This document shows, one piece after another, positions 40,043 through 48,639 of a stretch of DNA of 64,000 nt (its first letter is position 1; every line of letters begins with the position of its first letter). The stretch is from Frankia nepalensis (GTDB lineage Bacteria > Actinomycetota > Actinomycetes > Frankiales > Frankiaceae). Location of the stretch: NCBI RefSeq assembly GCF_016786325.1, contig NZ_JADWYU010000198.1, positions 1-64,000 of the forward strand, given 5' to 3'. The notes under the pieces were generated by a model, which ran no database searches, had not been told where the DNA came from, and worked only from the letters and a program-made list of their open reading frames with translations. Both the position numbers and the translations under genes were made by a program.

Positions 40043-40368
40043 CGTGATGCTCCTGCTCTCGGCTGCCCGGTCGGTCCGCGAGGCCTCGCGGCACGTCACC
40101 TCCTCAGACCGGGCCACCGCCACGGACTCATCGGTACGCGCGCGCCGCGACAGCGCCGTCGACATTCCGCCGGGTTCCTCCTCGCGAGAATGCGCGGCGG
40201 TGATGGTGTCGACCGCGTGCGGAAAATCCTTTGCGCGCCCTGTCTGATATCGGGCATTCTCGTGCTCGCACCGAACGAGCTGGCGCCAGGAAGGCGCCGG
40301 CACGATAGCCACCGCGCGGCCGTCGATACGTTCGCTGCCCGGCTCCGGCGACCACGAGGAGGTGCTTT
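40043..40368. other. Intergenic region, promoters of divergent genes
   Basis: 326 bp between the DUF4287 gene (minus) and a hypothetical gene (plus). It includes a possible N-terminal extension of the DUF4287 frame up to 40165 or beyond. The centre (40225-40275) is less GC-rich (CGTGCGGAAAATCCTTTGCG) and may hold promoters. I found no pair of hexamers that I would call. Confidence 0.45.
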
Positions 40369-41082
40369 GTGCGCAACCATGACGAGAAGGTCAGGGACAT
40401 GACGGAGTCGGTCCTGCCCTCGACCAGGCGGAAGGCGGCCCGCCAGGAGCGGCGCCGCGTCCACAAGCGCCAGCGTGCCCGCCAGCGCGACCTCCTGGTC
40501 GTCGCGCGCCGGACGGCCGGCCACGACGACCGCGACGCGGACTTCCGCGAGGGAATCCGCCGGCAGGAAATCACCCAGATGGTGTGGGGCCGGCGGGCCG
40601 CAGACAAGGTGGGGCCGCTTACCCGCTGGGCCAGCGTCCAGGTAGGGCGCGACGAAGTCCTGCGAGATGCTCCGCTCACGGAGCAGGTCGATTACTTCGC
40701 GCGGCTCGTTCCCGACAACACCATCGGCCGGCACGCCGTCCAGCACATCGAGTCCGACCTGAGGCACGCCGCCGACCGCGAGCGGTGGCTCGCCCGCCGG
40801 GCCGAGTGGAGCGCTGACCAGCGCCGCCGCCACCGCGAGCAGGTCAGCGAGGACGTGGACGGCATTCTCGCCGCCGGGTGCCACCGGGAGCTCAACGACG
40901 CGCTGCGGGCGGGCTACCGTGCCCGCGCCACCGTCGGCGAGGGCGGCGCCGTCATCCTTCCCCGGCCCAACCGGCTGCTGCTGGGCGCCCACGACGTCGA
41001 CGACTTCGCGGACGCCGTGGCCGGCTACGGGTGGATCCGCGACGTCGTGCACACGCTCCGGCTGGTCCGCGTCCCCCAGTGA
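40369..41082 (+). CDS. Hypothetical basic protein
   Basis: 237 residues; GTG 40369 has GGAGG about seven bases upstream. The N-terminal third is rich in Arg, Lys and Gln (RRKAARQERRRVHKRQRARQ), suggesting a nucleic-acid contact or coiled region. The middle is charged and helical (WLARRAEWSADQRRRHREQV). No membrane segment, signal or catalytic motif is visible. I do not recognise a family. The regular codon bias and the ribosome site support a real gene. It is followed after 125 bp by the PAP2 gene in the same direction. Confidence 0.7.
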   Translation: MRNHDEKVRDMTESVLPSTRRKAARQERRRVHKRQRARQRDLLVVARRTAGHDDRDADFREGIRRQEITQMVWGRRAADKVGPLTRWASVQVGRDEVLRDAPLTEQVDYFARLVPDNTIGRHAVQHIESDLRHAADRERWLARRAEWSADQRRRHREQVSEDVDGILAAGCHRELNDALRAGYRARATVGEGGAVILPRPNRLLLGAHDVDDFADAVAGYGWIRDVVHTLRLVRVPQ

Positions 41083-41207
41083 CATCCACGGGACGCGGAC
41101 TCCGGCCCAGCCCTGTCAGCCACCGGCGTGACGCCAAGGATCGCCGGTGGCTGACAGATCCTGGTTTCGGATGGTTGACCCGGGGCGAAAGCCGGAAGAA
41201 CAGGACG

Positions 41208-41966
41208 GTGGCGGCGACACACGGACACCCGGTCAGGATCATCGTCGTCAGGCTGGTCGTCGTGGCCGCCCTGCTCATCGGTGTCTTCACCGCGCTGGGC
41301 ACCCTGATCGCGTCCGGCCCGGCCGCGGTTCGCGACGCCGACCTCGACGTCGTCCGCTGGTTCGCCGCGCACCGTACCGGCTGGCTGCTGCGCGCGACCG
41401 CGGCGGGCACCTACCTGTCCGACACCTGGACCGTCATCGCCGCGACGGCGCTGCTCGCCGCCGCGGCCGGCTGGTGGACCAGGCGCTGGCTGCTGCCCGC
41501 CGCCGCCGTGCTGCTCACCGCCGGGGAGACGGCGATCTACGAGCTGACCGGCCTGCTGGTCGACCGGCCCCGCCCGCCGGTCCCGCGGCTCGACGTCGGC
41601 GACCCGGCGGCCGGCTACCCGTCCGGTCATGTCGCGGCCGCGGTGTGCCTGTACGGCGGAGTGGCCGTCTTCGCCCGCTGGGCCGCCGCCCGGCGGCGTG
41701 CCGCGGCCGGCGTCCCGCCCGCGCGTGGGGTCGTCGACGTCGTCGCCGCGGCGGCTGCCGCGGCGGCCGTGCTCGCCCCGCTGGTGGTCGCGTTCTGCCG
41801 GGTCTACCGGGGCATGCACCACCCCACGGACGTACTGGCCGGCGCGCTGATCGGGGCCTGCTGGCTCGCCGCGGTGGCAAGGGTGCTGCTGCGCCCCGCG
41901 CTGGCCGCCGTCGACGACCGCCGACCGAGGCCCGCCCCACCGCCGAAGGCGACGGCGATGTCCTGA
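41208..41966 (+). CDS. PAP2-family membrane phosphatase
   Basis: About 252 residues with six hydrophobic segments. The three PAP2 motifs are present: DRPRPP (K/R-x6-RP), YPSGHVAA (PSGH) and CRVYRGMHHPTDVLAG (R...H...D), giving the His nucleophile and helper residues. PAP2 enzymes remove phosphate from lipids such as phosphatidic acid or undecaprenyl pyrophosphate at the outer face of the membrane. The start is uncertain: GTG 41208 directly precedes the first helix but has only a weak AGGA close by and GGAAG about ten bases upstream; the frame is open far upstream. It is not in an obvious operon. Confidence 0.87.
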   Translation: MAATHGHPVRIIVVRLVVVAALLIGVFTALGTLIASGPAAVRDADLDVVRWFAAHRTGWLLRATAAGTYLSDTWTVIAATALLAAAAGWWTRRWLLPAAAVLLTAGETAIYELTGLLVDRPRPPVPRLDVGDPAAGYPSGHVAAAVCLYGGVAVFARWAAARRRAAAGVPPARGVVDVVAAAAAAAAVLAPLVVAFCRVYRGMHHPTDVLAGALIGACWLAAVARVLLRPALAAVDDRRPRPAPPPKATAMS

Positions 41967-42093
41967 CCGCCCGCTGATCACCGCGACCGCGCCACTCGAT
42001 GTGATCCACACCACATCGGCAACCAACCTGCCCGACCCGGCGTGACTTGAACAGGGCCGGACGAGCCGGTCGCGGCGGGAGGGAGGGCGGTCG

Positions 42094-42588
42094 ATGGCGG
42101 ACGACGCGTCGTTCGACGCCTTCTACCGGCAGAGCCGGCAGCGACTGTACGACTGCCTGTACGCGCTGACCGGCGACCCGGCCGAGGCGCAGGACGCCGC
42201 GCAGGAGGCATTTGCCCGGGCGTGGCAGCGCTGGCCGACGGTCGGCGGCTACGACGACCCGGAGGCGTGGGTGCGCACGGTGGGCCGGCGGATCGCCGTG
42301 AGCCGGTGGCGGCGCACCCGCAACCGGCTCACGGCGCAGCGGCGGCTCGGCCCGCCGGATCCGGTGCCGCCCCCGTCGGCGGCGACCACGATGATGATCT
42401 CCGCCCTCGCCCGGCTGCCGGTGGAGCAGCGAACCGCGATCGTCCTGCATCACCTGTGCGACCGGTCGGTGGCGGAGGTGGCCGCCGAGACGGGGGTACC
42501 GGTCGGGACCGTCAAGGCCCGGCTCTCCCGTGGCCGGCACGCGCTGGCCGCCCTGCTGCGCATCGAGCCGGAGGACAGCCATGTCTGA
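42094..42588 (+). CDS. ECF-type sigma factor
   Basis: 164 residues. Region 2 (DAFYRQSRQRLYDCLYALTG, then DPAEAQDAAQEAFARAWQRW) and region 4 with its helix-turn-helix (LPVEQRTAIVLHHLCDRSVA, then EVAAETGVPVGTVKARLSRG) are complete, joined by a short Pro-rich linker. This is the minimal actinobacterial SigE/SigM-like size. ATG 42094 has GGGAGGGAGGG upstream. The last eight bases overlap the next gene, a single-pass membrane protein, which is the usual arrangement for an ECF sigma and its regulator. The stimulus and regulon are unknown; autoregulation is common for such pairs. Confidence 0.93.
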   Translation: MADDASFDAFYRQSRQRLYDCLYALTGDPAEAQDAAQEAFARAWQRWPTVGGYDDPEAWVRTVGRRIAVSRWRRTRNRLTAQRRLGPPDPVPPPSAATTMMISALARLPVEQRTAIVLHHLCDRSVAEVAAETGVPVGTVKARLSRGRHALAALLRIEPEDSHV

Positions 42589-43579
42589 CCACGACCCCGG
42601 CCTGGGCCGGGAGGGCGGCGCGGCCGGCACCCCGCCGGAGCCGCTGGACGGGCTGGGCGAGGCGTTCGAAGCGCTGCGGCGGCAGCGGCCGCCCCGGCCG
42701 TTCGCCACCGCCGACGAGGTCCGCGGCCACGGCCGGCGGCTGGCCGCCCGCAGGCGGGTCGCCGTCGGGCTGGCCGCCGTCTGCCTGGTCGCCGGCGGTG
42801 GAGCGGCCGCCGGCGCGGTACTCGCGGATGCCGGGCCTGGCGAGCCCGGCGGGACGGTCACGCTGGCGGCGACCCCGCCCGGAGCGGCCACCGCGTCCGG
42901 TGCCACCACCATGCCCACGGCCACGGCGACGCCGACCGCGCCGGCCACGACCGCGCCGCGAACCACCCAGCCGGGCACGGCGCCGCCATCGGCCCTCGCG
43001 ACCACGGTGGTGCCCAGCGCCACCATGACCGTGGGTCCCGGCATGCTGCTCACCGCCGCCGACCTCGGCCCGGGCGGCTGGGCCGACGTCGCGGCCGAGC
43101 CATTCGAGGGCGGCGGGGATGCCTGGTTCTGGGCGGACGCCTGCGCCGGCTACCAGCGCTCCGACTACCCGTCCCGCCAGCGGCAGCTCGACTGGGCGGT
43201 GGTCGGCTACGCCACCGACGGTGGGGCGCGGTCCGTGCTCGAGGAGGTCGAGGCGTTCGCGCTCGGCTTCGGGGCACGCAGCCTCGCCGACGTCCGGGCG
43301 GTCGTCGCGTTCTGCGAGAACCGGCCGGCGTTCAATGCCGAGCGCACCGGCGCCGGGCCCACCACCAACACGATCATCCGGACTGGCTTCGCCGGTGACG
43401 AGTCGCTGCTCGTCCGGCAGTCGCACTTCTACTACGACGGCGCGACGCTCGCCCCCGAGCCGCGCGTCACCCTCACCGCGGTCGTGCGCGTCGGCGACCG
43501 GGTCGCGACCGTGTGGTGCGACGGCCTGGACACCGAGCAGGTGCTCGTCCTGGCTCGCCGCGCCGCCACCCGGCTGTGA
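42581..43579 (+). CDS. Single-pass membrane protein coupled to the ECF sigma factor
   Basis: 332 residues; ATG 42581 lies within the sigma gene (GGAGG six bases upstream). A short cytoplasmic part (FEALRRQRPPRPFATADEVR) leads to one membrane helix (RRVAVGLAAVCLVAGGGAAAGAVLA). Next is a Thr/Pro/Ala-rich linker and an external domain of about 170 residues beginning MLLTAADLGPGGWADV, resembling the extracellular sensor domains found on some mycobacterial kinases and lipoproteins. There is no HxxxCxxC zinc anti-sigma motif, so it would be a non-classical anti-sigma or a co-regulated target. The Cys residues CAGYQ, CENRP and CDGLD may form disulfides outside. Confidence 0.82.
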   Translation: MSDHDPGLGREGGAAGTPPEPLDGLGEAFEALRRQRPPRPFATADEVRGHGRRLAARRRVAVGLAAVCLVAGGGAAAGAVLADAGPGEPGGTVTLAATPPGAATASGATTMPTATATPTAPATTAPRTTQPGTAPPSALATTVVPSATMTVGPGMLLTAADLGPGGWADVAAEPFEGGGDAWFWADACAGYQRSDYPSRQRQLDWAVVGYATDGGARSVLEEVEAFALGFGARSLADVRAVVAFCENRPAFNAERTGAGPTTNTIIRTGFAGDESLLVRQSHFYYDGATLAPEPRVTLTAVVRVGDRVATVWCDGLDTEQVLVLARRAATRL

Positions 43580-43644
43580 CGTCGCCAGCTGTGACATCGC
43601 CAGCTGTGAGGTTGCCGGCTGTGAGGTTGCCGGCTGTGACGGCC
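43570..43644 (+). repeat. Five 15-bp tandem repeats over the stop codon
   Basis: CC(A/G)GCTGTGA followed by five more bases, repeated at 43570, 43585, 43600, 43615 and 43630. The first copy contains the stop (TGA) of the sigma-coupled membrane protein gene. The unit length keeps frame and each unit carries a TGA, so expansion would not change the protein end. Confidence 0.85.
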
Positions 43645-43746
43645 GGTGGCCCGGCGTCGCGAGGCTCGACCCGGCGCCGCCGGATCCATGTGGGTCCGGG
43701 TCGCCGCGCCCTGACGGCGCCCTGGATGCCGGCTACCGTCAGGGCC

Positions 43747-44136
43747 ATGGCGACCTGGGACGACGTGGCCCGAATCGCGTTGGCGCTGCCGGAGACGGCC
43801 GAGGGCACCTCCTACGGCCAGCGTTCCTGGAAGGTGGCGGACAAGGGCTTCGTCTGGGAGCGGCCGTTGCGCCGCGCCGACCTGGCGGCACTGGGTGACG
43901 CGGCTCCGGGCGGGCCGATCCTCGGCGCGCGGGTCGCCGACCTCGGCGTCAGGGAAGCACTCGTCGCCGACGACCCCGACGTGTACTTCACGACCCCGCA
44001 CTTCGACGGCTATCCGGCGGTGCTGGTCCAGCTCGACCGCATCAGCGTCACCGACCTGGAGGAACTGGTGGTGGAAGCCTGGCTCGCCCGCGCGCCAAAA
44101 CGGCTCGCCAGGAAGTTCCTCGCGGCCGGACACTGA
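43747..44136 (+). CDS. MmcQ/YjbR family protein
   Basis: 129 residues. The start (WDDVARIALALPETAEGTSYGQRSWKV) and the late block PHFDGYPAVLVQLDRISVTD with LEELVVEAWLARAPKRLA match the MmcQ/YjbR fold, a small beta-alpha domain with DNA-binding-like surface but no proved function. ATG 43747 is taken because the conserved start motif begins there; the frame is open upstream through the 15-bp repeats, but that part is not conserved. Upstream is TCAGGGCC, a weak ribosome site. No operon partner. Confidence 0.88.
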   Translation: MATWDDVARIALALPETAEGTSYGQRSWKVADKGFVWERPLRRADLAALGDAAPGGPILGARVADLGVREALVADDPDVYFTTPHFDGYPAVLVQLDRISVTDLEELVVEAWLARAPKRLARKFLAAGH

Positions 44137-44192
44137 CCGCGCGACAGGCGGACCGCGCCGAGGTCCGTGCCACCGACGGGACGGGGAGGCCG

Positions 44193-44450
44193 ATGGGCGC
44201 GACGTCGTGGGGGTATGGGCGGCTGTGCGCGCTCGTCTACCAGGTCGACAAGCCGATCGGGACGTCCTTCTTCGCCCTGCGGCGGTACGACGTCGACGGG
44301 TTCACCGCGCTGCTCCAGGACACCGGTTTCACGGTGACCGCCGTCCACGCCGACTACACGCGGGGGAAACCTCCCGCCGCGGACTCCCAGGTCTGGACCT
44401 TCGAGGCCACCCCGTCCGACGGTTCGCCGGGTCACGACTCCGGGAACTAA
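44193..44450 (+). pseudogene. C-terminal remnant of a class I methyltransferase-like gene
   Basis: An 85-codon frame (ATG 44193, GGGGAGG three bases upstream) whose product reads like the last 70 residues of a SAM-dependent methyltransferase: a strand-helix-strand tail (RLCALVYQVDKPIGTSFFAL, RRYDVDGFTALLQDTGFTVT, DSQVWTFEA). The SAM-binding Rossmann half is absent upstream, so it cannot be an enzyme by itself. It ends in an overlap with the convergent AbrB-family gene. It may be translated, but I read it as a truncated relic; family assignment is from pattern memory and moderately sure. Confidence 0.5.
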
Positions 44451-45538
44451 CCCCTGCGTGCCAGCACCTTGGCGAGAAGCGGGGTGCAGACGAGGACGAC
44501 CAGCAGGCGCACGACCTGCACGGCCGTCACGTAGGTCACGTCGCTGCCGCTGTCGGCCGCGGTCGCGAGCACGGCGAACAGGCCGCCCGGCGTCGTCGCC
44601 AGGTACGCGGTGAGCCCGTCGACGGGGGTGACCACGGCGAGCACCGCCCCCATCGCCGCGCTCGCGACGATCATCCCCATGATGATGGCGAAGATCGCGG
44701 GCAGCATCCTGGCGATCGAGCGCAGGCTCGCCCTGGTGAACCTCAGGCCGACCTGGACGCCGATGACCGCGTAGGCGAACCACTGCAGCGGGACCGGAAC
44801 GTCCACGGGGCCAAGCCAGCCGGCCCCCACGATCACGGACGCGACGGCCAGCGGCGCGAGCAGCGTCGACGTGGGGAACGGCAGCACCCTGGCCGCGAGC
44901 AGGCCGAGGCCCAGCGAGGCGGCGACGTAGAGCAGGCTCGGGCCCAGCCGAGCGCTCGTCACCGCCAGCGTGCCGGCGCCGAGGGCCGGGCGGAAGACGA
45001 GCGAGGCGACGAGCGGCATCGTGACGACCACGACGAAGACCCGCAGGTACTGGGCGACGGTGACGACCCGGTCGTCGGCCCCGAGGTCCCTGGCGACGGC
45101 GACCACCCCGGACGCGCCCCCGGCGATCATCGCGAAGGCGCCGGTCACCTGGGACACGTCGCGACGCATCGCCAGGACGCGGCCCGCGCCGAGACTGATC
45201 GCGACGGTTCCGAGCGTGACCGCGAGGATCGCCGGAGTGTCCCCACCCATCGAGCGAAGCGCCGGGTAGCTGACGCTGGTGCCGATCACGACCCCGAGCA
45301 GGCCCTGGCCGAGCGTCGTGAGCCAGCGTGGAACCGTGAGCTCGGCCGAGCCTCCGAGCGCGTACGCCATGCCACCCACGAGCGACCCGAACAGTACCGG
45401 GCTCGGGACGCCGGCGAACGAGAGCGGCACGCTCACGGCGAGGGTCACGGTGATGATGAGCAGAACCGCGCGTGGGGACGCGCCACCGCCGCCGGGTACG
45501 CGAGCCGCGTCGACTCGACGATGGAGGCGAAACGGCAT
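44447..45538 (-). CDS. AbrB-family membrane permease
   Basis: 363 residues with about ten membrane helices in two halves, each with a repeated gate-like motif (PSPVLFGSLVGGMAYAL in the first and LATTPGGLFAVLATA in the second). This is the AbrB duplication family, once annotated as ammonia monooxygenase-like, of unclear substrate. ATG 45538 opens after a long gap; the first 20 residues are basic and poorly conserved, so the true start could be near the first helix. The 3' end overlaps the methyltransferase remnant by four bases tail-to-tail. No operon partner. Confidence 0.85.
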   Translation of the reverse strand: MPFRLHRRVDAARVPGGGGASPRAVLLIITVTLAVSVPLSFAGVPSPVLFGSLVGGMAYALGGSAELTVPRWLTTLGQGLLGVVIGTSVSYPALRSMGGDTPAILAVTLGTVAISLGAGRVLAMRRDVSQVTGAFAMIAGGASGVVAVARDLGADDRVVTVAQYLRVFVVVVTMPLVASLVFRPALGAGTLAVTSARLGPSLLYVAASLGLGLLAARVLPFPTSTLLAPLAVASVIVGAGWLGPVDVPVPLQWFAYAVIGVQVGLRFTRASLRSIARMLPAIFAIIMGMIVASAAMGAVLAVVTPVDGLTAYLATTPGGLFAVLATAADSGSDVTYVTAVQVVRLLVVLVCTPLLAKVLARRG

Positions 45539-46078
45539 GACCAGCGCATCGTACTGGCCATGGGGGGCGCGCCCGGGTCATCCGGGCGGCAGTTCGCCTG
45601 GCCGCGCCACCGCCGCTGATGTCCGCCGGCCCGGTATCCATCCGCCGGCCTGACCATCCATCCGGCGGCCTGACCTCGCCGTCACCGCGCCGGCGAGCAT
45701 CTGTGCCCGCACGGACGCGCCCGCATTCCGACGGCCGGGGCCGGCGCCCGACGCGTGCCGGCCGTTCAGGCAGCCCGGAGCGGGAAACGGCGGCCGGCAA
45801 TGACCCGGCCCACCCGCGCATTGGCCGCGTCGGGTGAGGCATGTCCTCCACCCGACATCGACCATTACGGATTCGAATGACGGGCCCACGACACCGCCAT
45901 ATGCTGCTCGCGGTACACGGCCAGGCGACCGGGGGGAAACCACGGCTCGGTGCCGGGCGGCCCGTCTCGAACCTCGAGCGGATTTCGCGCGGCGGCTTCG
46001 GACCCGCCCACGGCGCGCCGGCGCCCGGTACGGGGTGCTCGGTTCGGCCGGTTCTCGGCCCGGGCGACGGAGGTTGCG
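45539..46078. other. Long intergenic region, no clear gene
   Basis: 540 bp between the divergent AbrB-family and acyltransferase genes. The plus frame into the acyltransferase is open from 45950 but the added residues are Arg/Pro-rich. It contains a near-perfect direct repeat, CATCCGCCGGCCTGACC and CATCCGGCGGCCTGACC (about 45640-45675), and the palindrome ATTCGAAT near 45872. Promoters for both genes should be here; none is convincing. Confidence 0.45.
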
Positions 46079-47401
46079 ATGACCGTTCAGGCGGAGCACG
46101 GCCCGAAGACCCGCCCGCTCAGCGCCATGGACCTGACAATGATGCGGTACCAGCAGAAGAAGCCGGCGACGCCCGTCGTCGGCGGCTATCTGTTACGGGT
46201 CGCCGGAGAATGCGGCGTCGACGAGCTGCGCGCCGCCGTCCTCGACCGGGTACGCCGGTTTCCCGAGCTCACCGAGCGGCTGATGTTCCCGAAGGGCGCG
46301 CGCCAGCCGGTCTGGGGTCAGGACCCCGATTTCGACGTGTCGGCCGTCGTCCGGGAGCACACCATGGCGGACGTCGACGGCGAGGCCGGCCTGCGGGCCT
46401 TCCTCGAGCGGCGGTACCGGGCCGAGCTGCCGCTCGACGCTCCGGGCTGGGAAATCTTCCTGGTGCCGAAGGTGGCCGCGGGGGAGTTCGCGGTCTTCTT
46501 CCGGTCCAGCCACGTCTGGCTCGACGGGATGGCGGCGGGCCGGGTGATGGGCATGTTGTTCGGCGCGGGCGACGCCCCCGACCGCGCCCTGTCGCCCCGC
46601 CGGGACGGGCGGCCCACGCCGCGGATCGTCCTGTCGGCGTTCCGGCACATCTGCACGTGGGCGCGGCCGTCCGGTGGCCTCGAGGCCCTGGCCGGTCCGC
46701 TCGCCGGCGACGTCCGGCTGCACTGGGCGTCGACGAGCACCGACCGGCTACGCGCCATCGGCCGCGCGTACGGCGCCACCGTCAACGACGTGTTCCTGGT
46801 GGCGCTGTCGGAGGCCTTCGAGTCCTGGACCCGCCCGGTGGGCCCGCGCCGCGGGCTGCGCGCGCTGATGCCGATCAGCGCCCGGCGGCCGGAGGAGCAG
46901 GAGCTTCTCGGCAACTTCGTCATGGGAACCCGTGTCTGGCTGCCGAGCGCGTCGGACTCGCCCTGGCGCCGTTTCGACGAGATCCGCCGGCAGACCGCCC
47001 AGTTCCGCGCCGCCAGGGCGGGGGTCGGGGAACGCTGGTGGTTCGAGCGCATCCCGACCCGCGTCACGCCGACCGTGGTGGCGCTGGGCACGGCTCCCCA
47101 GCGGGTGGCGCTGTCGGCCTCCAACCTCGGCGCGATGCGCGGGCCGCTGGTGGTCGCGGACCGCCCGGTGACCGCGGCGCTGCCGCTGCCGGTGCTCATG
47201 CCCGAGCAGCGCGTCTCCGTCGGCCTCGGCGGCCTGGCGCCGACGGCCACGCTCGGGATCGTGGCCGACCGCGGCGTCCCGGCCCTCGAGTCCCTGGCCG
47301 ATCACTGGCTGGCCTCGCTGGAGCACCTGGCGAAGGCGGCCGGGCTCACCAGCTCACCGAACGACTCCCCCCACGACCCCGTCGCCACGCCCTCTGCCTG
47401 A
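46079..47401 (+). CDS. WS/DGAT-like acyltransferase
   Basis: 440 residues related to wax ester synthase/diacylglycerol acyltransferase and the wider condensation-type acyltransferases, which transfer acyl groups from acyl-CoA. The N-terminal start PLSAMDLTMMRYQQ and the core SSHVWLDGMAAGRVMGMLFG carry the HHxxxDG active site in altered form: the first His is Ser, the second (catalytic) His remains. The late segments ATVNDVFLVALSEAF and SNLGAMRGPLVVADRPV are also typical. ATG 46079 has GGAGG six bases upstream. Length is close to the family norm (440-480). Storage-lipid or wax synthesis is the usual role, but the acceptor is unknown. Confidence 0.85.
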   Translation: MTVQAEHGPKTRPLSAMDLTMMRYQQKKPATPVVGGYLLRVAGECGVDELRAAVLDRVRRFPELTERLMFPKGARQPVWGQDPDFDVSAVVREHTMADVDGEAGLRAFLERRYRAELPLDAPGWEIFLVPKVAAGEFAVFFRSSHVWLDGMAAGRVMGMLFGAGDAPDRALSPRRDGRPTPRIVLSAFRHICTWARPSGGLEALAGPLAGDVRLHWASTSTDRLRAIGRAYGATVNDVFLVALSEAFESWTRPVGPRRGLRALMPISARRPEEQELLGNFVMGTRVWLPSASDSPWRRFDEIRRQTAQFRAARAGVGERWWFERIPTRVTPTVVALGTAPQRVALSASNLGAMRGPLVVADRPVTAALPLPVLMPEQRVSVGLGGLAPTATLGIVADRGVPALESLADHWLASLEHLAKAAGLTSSPNDSPHDPVATPSA

Positions 47402-47731
47402 AACCGGACCGCGTCTGAGACCGGCCCGAGGCCGAGGCCGGCGGCCGTCTCGGCTCAGGACCCGGCCCAACAGCCCGGTGGCCCCGCACGGGGCGCCACC
47501 AGGCCCGACCCGGCCGCCTCCCGCGGGCTCTCGCGGGGCTGGCCCGGTCCCGGCGCCCAGCATGATCGCGGTTCCTGCCCTCGGGTGGTCGTGGACGTGG
47601 CGACACCGCGACCACCGGAGGGCACAACTGGCGATCATGCGCGACGGGCTGATCTTGGCGATTGGGGCGCTAATGCCGGGAACGTCATTCGGCGGGGCGG
47701 TACGGTTTGCGCAGTTTTGAAGGGGGGTGTG
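47402..47731. other. Intergenic region with hairpins
   Basis: 330 bp between acyltransferase and GNAT genes. A GC-rich imperfect hairpin (GGTGGCCCCG with CGGGGCGCCACC, about 47480-47502) may end the acyltransferase transcript. It is followed by the 79-bp palindromic element at 47561-47639. The short AT-richer patch 47640-47720 should contain the GNAT promoter. Confidence 0.5.
47561..47639. repeat. 79-bp palindromic element
   Basis: Outer arms CATGATCGC and GCGATCATG (47561-47569, 47631-47639) enclose inner arms 47577-47591 and 47609-47623, which match at 14 of 15 positions (GCCCTCGGGTGGTCG with CGACCACCGGAGGGC). The double-arm layout is that of a mobile REP/MITE-like repeat or a large RNA hairpin. 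It is not part of a gene. Confidence 0.75.
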
Positions 47732-48544
47732 GTGAGCGATGTCCGGGCCGCGACGCCGGCCGACATGCCCGCGGTGCGGGCCGTCGCCACCGGGTTCGGG
47801 CTGCTGGACACCTGGCCGGGCCGGGCGGACTTCCTCGACCTGGAGCGGGAGGACGGCCGCCTGTGGGTGGCCGACGGGGACGAGGGCGTGGTCGGCTTCG
47901 CCGGCACGCTGAGCCGCGGCACGCTCACCCATCTCGGCGACCTGTTCGTCGACCCGCGGACGCAGTCGGCCGGGCTCGGCCGGCGCCTGCTGTCGGCCGT
48001 CCTCCCGGGAGCAGGCGCGGACGTGGTGACGTTCGCGTCGTCAGACCCGCGGGCGTTAACCCTCTACCTGCGGCACGGGCTGCGTCCCAGCCAGCCGCTG
48101 TGGTACCTGAACGGCCGCCCGAAGACGCCTCCCGCCGGCGCCGTCCGCCCGCCGCCCGTCGGCGTCGACGAGGTCGCCGGTCTGGACGCGGAGGCCAGCG
48201 GCGGTCATCGCGGCCGCCACCTCGCCTGGTATGCCGCCCAGCCAGGCGTCACTGCCTGGTCCACCCGTCACGGGTACGCGTTCACCCGCGTGCACGGCGA
48301 CGCCTGCGTCCTCGGCCCGGCCGGCGGGCGTGACCCCGATGCCTGCGTCCAGGCCGTCCTCGCCGCGGTCGGCCAGGCCGCCGACCGAGGGCTGGCCGTG
48401 TCCGTGGCCGTGTTCGGCGCCCACCCGGCGGTGCCGGCCCTCCTCGACGCGGGGCTGCGCCTCGTCGACCAGGACACCTTCATGACCAGCCGGGACGGCG
48501 CGCTGGACGTGTACCGATACGTCCCCAACCCCGATCTCGGTTAG
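47732..48544 (+). CDS. GNAT-family acetyltransferase, possibly two-domain
   Basis: 270 residues; GTG 47732 has AGGGGGG four bases upstream. The N-terminal domain has the acetyl-CoA-binding motif A: THLGDLFVDPRTQSAGLGRR followed by LLSAVL, then the AxxLYxxxGF-like DPRALTLYLRHGLRPSQPLW. The C-terminal part looks like a degenerate second GNAT fold (VAVFGAHPAVPALLDAGLRL) without the glycine motif. The N-terminal domain should transfer acetyl groups to an amine. Substrate unknown. Stands alone after a palindromic element. Confidence 0.88.
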   Translation: MSDVRAATPADMPAVRAVATGFGLLDTWPGRADFLDLEREDGRLWVADGDEGVVGFAGTLSRGTLTHLGDLFVDPRTQSAGLGRRLLSAVLPGAGADVVTFASSDPRALTLYLRHGLRPSQPLWYLNGRPKTPPAGAVRPPPVGVDEVAGLDAEASGGHRGRHLAWYAAQPGVTAWSTRHGYAFTRVHGDACVLGPAGGRDPDACVQAVLAAVGQAADRGLAVSVAVFGAHPAVPALLDAGLRLVDQDTFMTSRDGALDVYRYVPNPDLG

Positions 48545-48606
48545 TACGCCAGCTCACCGACGTGCATGTCGCGCGTCCGCCCCGCCGCCGAGGGTGGCGT
48601 TCTGGC

Positions 48607-48639
48607 GAACTCATTGCCAGTCCGAACTCATTGCCAGTC
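48607..48639. repeat. 16-bp direct repeat over the stop codon of the secreted peptide
   Basis: GAACTCATTGCCAGTC occurs at 48607-48622 and 48624-48639 with one base between. On the minus strand the right-hand copy codes for the C-terminal DWQ and contains the stop, so the left copy is 3' untranslated. Confidence 0.9.
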
